From Tetragonia tetragonoides (Eukaryota; Streptophyta; Magnoliopsida; Caryophyllales; Aizoaceae), in the NCBI GenBank assembly GCA_038025085.1, contig CM076140.1, positions 38,873,501 through 38,937,500 on the forward strand: DNA of 64,000 nucleotides, written 5' to 3'. Shown here piece after piece: positions 59,745 through 64,000 of this stretch. Position numbers and translations under genes: made by a program. The notes beneath the pieces were generated by a model. The model had not been told where the DNA came from. It did not search any database and saw only the letters and a list, made by a program, of their open reading frames with translations. The first letter of the stretch is position 1, and every line of letters begins with the position of its first letter.

Positions 59745-61303
59745 ATGGTGAACTTTGATGATGTTTTTTATGCTTGGCTGGCTTCTATGACTGAAGAGGA
59801 GAGGTTAGAGCTTACTCCCTTCCACCTCAATGCCTTCTTTCACCTTAAACAAGTCAAGATTTTGTGGGATTTCCTTCATGCTTCCATTGAGTTTTGGGAC
59901 CTAAAATTCCATGTCTTCCGTTTCGGTGCTCATGAGATGTGCCCTTTGGTGGAGGAGTTCTCCGATATAATTTGCTTTCCAACCGAAAGCCCTCCCGCCG
60001 TTCCCTACTTGGGGAATGCTTTTGTAGGGGATTTTCAGAGGTACCTTGGGTTGTCTCCCCGCCAAGCGGGTCAAGTGCTTCATGGTGAGGATGTTGATCT
60101 TGCCAAGGTTATGACTTTCTTCACCTCCAAGGCCCAAGGTGCGATGGATATGAGGTACAAGAAACGTGCCTTTGTATTTTGCCTCCTCCATCGTTATTTG
60201 TTTGTTGGTGGTAATGAAGATGCTCTTAATCCATCCAAAAAGAAGCTTACCATCAATAGGGGCAAAGCTTGTCTTCTTAGGGTGACCGAGCAAATACAGT
60301 GGGATAGCTCTCCTATGCACTTGGTCGTGGGAGAGAAAATCCTTACTTTAGATTTAACTTTATTTAGTGAAATCCTCAAGAGTCCTTCACCGGGAGCCCT
60401 TTACTCCTTCAAGTAAGTATTGTGCTAAAGCCTTAATCTTTGTGGATTTAACTTTATTTAGTGAAATTCTCATCTTGTATCGACTTGAATTTTTCTTTTG
60501 TTGTTTTTGTGCAGATATGGCTTCAAGAGAGGCTCCACTTGCTTGAGGCCCCAATAGACACTAGGAAGTTCCTCCCTAAACATTTTCCGGCGAGGCATCG
60601 AAAGTTCTCCGAATCCTCTCGGGAGGAGTGGATAGCATACTTCTACTCCAACATCCAACCGGCTTGGTTTGTCCCGTGGTGGCGTACTACCAAGATCGTA
60701 GGGTGTAGTGAGAATGTGCCCTTTGCGAGGATCATTGGTTTGTATACTTTGAAGTTCTTCGTGCTGAACCGCCTCTTCCGCCAATATGGCTTAAGGCAAA
60801 GGATCCCGAACGTAAGTTGCGAACCTCCTTGCCAAAGGCCCTTAACATCCTCCTTGGTGTCTAATTGGGAACGACATTGGAACCTTCGCCAAGTGTGGAC
60901 TAAGCCGGTATACCCGCATTCAAACGGGTTGTCTAGATTTTACGAGGAGTGGATTTGGAGCGGTGACCATCGAGTCAACCAAAGGCTTCTAGAGGAGGAA
61001 AATGAGTTGTTCAAGGCCCGCAAATATGATGAGCAAAGTGGTGTAAGGATAACTCCAATTGATAGGCCCACTAAACCTTCCAAGCCCCAAACTAAGGGTA
61101 AGGGAAAATGCAAGGCAAAGGCCCAATCTAATAAAAGGAAGAATCCGGCCCACTCGGCCAAACAAGTAGCTCCAAATAGGCCCAATGATCACGAGGCCTC
61201 TTCTAGCTATGGTAGGGAAAGATGGGCTCCAAAAGAACGAATGGAACTTGATGAGCCTAGCGAACCCGTCCAAGAGCTCGAAGTCAAAGACAAGGAGGAG
61301 TAG
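59745..61303 (+). CDS. Antisense ORF1 of Tat-type element B-right, two exons
   Basis: Begins MVNFDDVFYAWLASM at 59745 with a TATA box 86 bases upstream. Exon 1 is 59745-60412 and exon 2 60515-61303, separated by a 102-base GT..AG intron with a strong pyrimidine tract. The two frames are offset by one base across this splice, so a small indel probably exists near 60400. Conserved blocks: IEFWDLKFHVFRFG, CPLVEEFSDIICFP, HLVVGEKI, IWLQERLHLLEAP, FVPWW, then LNRLFRQYGLRQRIP, and a Lys-rich, acidic C-terminus of about 100 residues. It is antisense to pol. Extra antisense ORFs of this sort are known in Tat-clade elements; their function is unknown. The RQYG..Q.IP ending resembles the end of plant mobile domains. 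Confidence 0.65.
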
Positions 61304-61544
61304 TCCACCTCTAGTTGTCTAGCAAGTGTTGTCCTTTTTGCTTAGTAGTATAATTCAAATAACGGGTTTGCATCCCCAAGTAGATGTAGTTTAGAATTGC
61401 TCTTTTATTTGTTTATTACTTTTGCACTCCTTTTTTTATTAGAGCATGTAATGGACTTTATCCATATTAATGAAAGACTTGCTTATTTTTGCATTAATCG
61501 AATGGATCAAAACTCCCTTTAGAGATTTATTTTATTAAAGTGGC

Positions 61545-61606
61545 CGGGCCCAAGTTATATGGGTTACCTACATATCCATGCGGAATCAGGCCAATGTAGT
61601 TCGTAA
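61545..61606. promoter_or_regulatory. Conserved noncoding motif between ORF1 and pol (B-right)
   Basis: GGCCGGGCCC, GGGTTACCTACATATCC, GGAATCAGGCCAATGTAG: the same block as at 2691-2755, again between convergent ORFs and followed by a T run. Confidence 0.6.
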
Positions 61607-61713
61607 AACCAAATCTCGTATTTTTTTTTTCGATCGTGGGTCCCATGTGGACGAGCTTGACCGATTTTGACTTGGATTTGGTGCCTTAGTGGGCTCTCTC
61701 AAAGATTTAACAT

Positions 61714-63005
61714 TTATGCATAGAATCGCTTAAGTTGGTCCATATTTGTGAGTTGGGTGAACTCGTTGCCGTCTAAGTCCATTAGCTTTACCGCTCCACC
61801 GGATAATATTGTCTTGATAATGTATGGGCCGGCCCAATTAGGCTTGAACTTTCCCCGAGGGTCGACTACAATTGGTCTTACCTCTTTTAGGACTAAGTCT
61901 CCTTCTTTTAGTTCTCTAGCCTTGAATTGTCGATCAAAATGTCTTGCCAGACATGACCATAATGTAGGACATTTAGTCGTCTTTCATCTAATAAGATCAT
62001 CCGGTCATATCGGGCCTGGACCCAATCCACTTCGGGTAATTCACTTTCCAAAGCTATCCTTAAAGAGGGGATTTCTACCTCGACTGGGAGTACTGCCTCC
62101 ATTCCGTATACTAAAGAATAAGGTGTTGCTCCTGTTGAGGATCGAATAGTGGTTCTATATCCCCATAAGGCAAATTGTAGCTTGTCGGGCCAATCCTCGT
62201 AGTTTTCCGTCATTTTAGCTATCATTTGCTTCACGTTCTTATTTGCGGATTCTACGGCTCCATTCGTTTGTGGCCTGTAAGGTGAAGACTGTCGATGTTG
62301 AATTTTAAATTTAGTGAAAAGCTCGGCAACATCCTTTTTGAATTGGGACCCGTGATCACTTATGATTTCGTGGGGTACCCCATATCTGGTAATGATGTTG
62401 TCATGTATGAACTTTGCCACGTGTTTCGACGCTATTCTTGCGTATGAACGAGCTTCCACCCATTTGGTGAAATAGTCTATCGCGACTAGTATGTATTCAT
62501 GGCCTCCTTTTCTTGTAGGGGTGATTTTTCCAATGATGTCAATACCCCATGCAGAGAACGGCCATGGTGAAGTGAATGTATGTAGAGGAGTAGGAGGTCT
62601 ATGTTGTAAATTGGCGTGGAATTGGCAGCGTGTGCACTTTCTCACGTATTCGATGCAATCCTTTTCCATCGTAGTCCAATAGTATCCTTGCCTTAGGATC
62701 TTCTTGACCAAGGTGAGTCCATTCATATGGGGACCACATACGTCATTATGTATATCGTTCATGACTTTGATGACCTCACGTTCCTTTAAGCATAGAAGAC
62801 TTAACCTTTGTGGTGTCTTTTTATAAAGTTTGTCTTGCACATGTATGTATTGTGCGGCTAGTCTTCTTAAAGCATTTTGTGCCCTAGGTGTGGATTGTGG
62901 AGGGTAATCACCTTTGGCGAATAGATTGAGAATGTCGGTAAACCATTCCTCCTCTTCCTCCTCATTGGTGCGTACTTCAAGTGCATTACAAAAGGCGGGC
63001 TCATT
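61714..63005 (-). pseudogene. Ty3/gypsy integrase (element B-right)
   Basis: Counting from the codon at 62840: HHCC zinc-binding residues H31, H38, C69, C72; DD35E core D101 (GIDIIG), D162 (SDHGSQF), E197 (GAVESANK), with the exact 35-residue spacing. Upstream linker to RNase H begins at about 63000 (PAFCNALEV). Near 61945 a one-base change puts the C-terminal domain (ELKEGDLVLKEVRP, KLMDLDG) in another frame, which ends at the TAA 61714-61716 (complement). Close relative of the integrase at 2827-4105, but from a different subfamily by LTR and sequence. Convergent with ORF1 on the + strand. Confidence 0.85.
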
Positions 63006-63640
63006 GCACCTTCAAATGTGAATGGGCATGGAAATTACATCATCTGGAATATTTATCATGGAAGCCATTTTTGCTAAGGCAACCGCGAATCGGTTGTCAT
63101 CTCTAGGAAGGTATGTGAAACGGACATGAGTGAAATATTTGGCTATCTTTTCAAGATATTCCTGGTAAGGTGCCAGAGATTTGCTTTTCACTTTCGACTT
63201 TTTGGAGACTTGGTTTATGATGAGAGTTGAATCTCCGTATACCTTTAGATCCTTAATTTGTAGTTCTATTGCCGCTTCTAAACCAATGATGCATGCTTCA
63301 TATTGGTTACCTCATGGTCTAATTTGACGGCTATAGGAGTATGTGCGCCTTCTGAGCTGACTAATAATACTCCTACGCCATAACCTTTTTGGTTTGATGC
63401 TCCGTCAAAGTATAACTGCCAAGTGGTTTCTTCGACACTCATTAATCTTTCGTCGGGAAAGTCATGGGTAGCATCTTCGCTAGTAACTGGGTTTTTAGCG
63501 AGATGTTCAGAAATGGCATGTCCTTTGATGGCCTTTTGGTGTTTAAAAGTTAGATCGATTTCTGAAAGCATGACAGTGCATCTTGCTATCCTTCCACTAA
63601 GGATGGGTTTTTTGAACGAGTACTTTAATGGATTCATCCT
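63006..63640 (-). pseudogene. RNase H domain of element B-right pol
   Basis: Degrades RNA in RNA-DNA hybrids during reverse transcription. Sequence from 63637 downward includes the end of the RT connection (PLKYSFKKPILSGRIARC), then WQLYFDGASNQKGYG with the first catalytic Asp of the RNase H fold. A frame change near 63305 follows, then VYGDSTLIINQV and FTHVRFTYLPRDDN. An in-frame TGA (63012-63014, complement) separates it from the integrase linker. Broken by at least two lesions. Confidence 0.75.
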
Positions 63641-64000
63641 TGACTTTATATGGATGGAGTGTTATAGCATGTAGTGTCAAAACTTCTTTATTGCAGTGAC
63701 CAATGCGAGACATGTTTTCTCTAGTGTGGAGTAGCGCATTTCATATTCTAGGAATTTCTTGCTAAGATAGTATATTGTCTTTTCATCATTCTCCACCTTT
63801 TGGGCCAACATAGCACCCATGGCGGTTTCTGTGACTGTTTGTATAGCATAAGTGGTTTTCCCGGAATTGGCAGAACCAATACGAGTGAATTAGCTAAGTA
63901 TTCCTTAATCTTGTCAAAGACTTGCTGACATTGATCATCCCAGGCAGATTTAGTGTCCTTTCTGAGCTTTTTGAAGATGGACTCGCATGTAATAGTCAAT
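63641..64000 (-). pseudogene. Reverse transcriptase C-terminal part (element B-right), running off the window
   Basis: Minus strand from the edge shows the RT thumb/connection of Ty3/gypsy elements: LRKDTKSAWDDQCQQVF, then PGKPLMLY; a frame change near 63830; then KVENDEKTIYYLSKKF and EYEMRYSTLEKTCLAL. Stops appear near 63680. The YVDD-type core lies beyond 64000. Confidence 0.7.

Overview
This is plant nuclear DNA, most likely from a eudicot with a repeat-rich genome. The evidence is Tat-type Ty3/gypsy retrotransposons, plant L1 LINEs, a plant-mobile-domain (PMD) gene with spliceosomal introns, a MULE, Stowaway and hAT MITEs, and a U2 snRNA copy behind a plant-type upstream sequence element. 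I cannot name the species, and I see no intact single-copy host gene. Almost everything is transposable element, mostly broken and nested.

Layout. 1-9.2 kb: a minus-strand Tat/Retand-like element (element A) with 5' LTR, PBS, damaged gag, integrase and an antisense (+) extra ORF. It lacks protease, RT and RNase H. Its 5' LTR is inserted in the antisense ORF of a second element (B-left). 8.9-19.4 kb: the 3' half of B-left, which is + sense. It contains the start of an antisense ORF1, a seven-exon antisense PMD gene, a ~140-bp tandem array split by a 2.65-kb solo LTR, and the 3' LTR. 19.4-20.8 kb: MITEs and a minisatellite. 20.8-27.4 kb: two L1-type LINEs, head to tail. 28.25-28.48 kb: a U2 snRNA copy with a near-perfect Pol II snRNA promoter. 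28.5-50.2 kb: blocks separated by five (TA)n tracts. These hold a 4.7-kb MULE with perfect 9-bp target duplications and two convergent genes. They also hold two large terminal-inverted-repeat elements (X3, 36.1-41.9 kb; X4, 41.9-50.1 kb) carrying tRNA-like sequences, dense short iterated motifs and, in X4, captured kinase and PP2C fragments. 51.0-52.3 kb: a small TIR element. 52.9-64 kb: B-right, a minus-sense copy of B with 3' LTR, tandem array, antisense PMD gene, antisense ORF1, integrase, RNase H and the RT end, running off the window.

How the parts fit. B is the most informative system here. On the strand opposite gag-pol it carries two tandem genes, ORF1 and PMD. Each sits behind a promoter region with a GCCGCT/AGCGGC-rich island and a TATA-like box. 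The ORF1 promoter resembles the element's own LTR promoter, so sense and antisense units may respond to the same regulators. B-left and B-right are inverted copies with conserved exon boundaries, which shows that the antisense PMD gene is part of the family and not a chance insertion. The (TA)n-bounded X3 and X4 elements form a second unusual system, with A-box/B-box tRNA-like units and repeated GTGACC or GTTAAC motifs.
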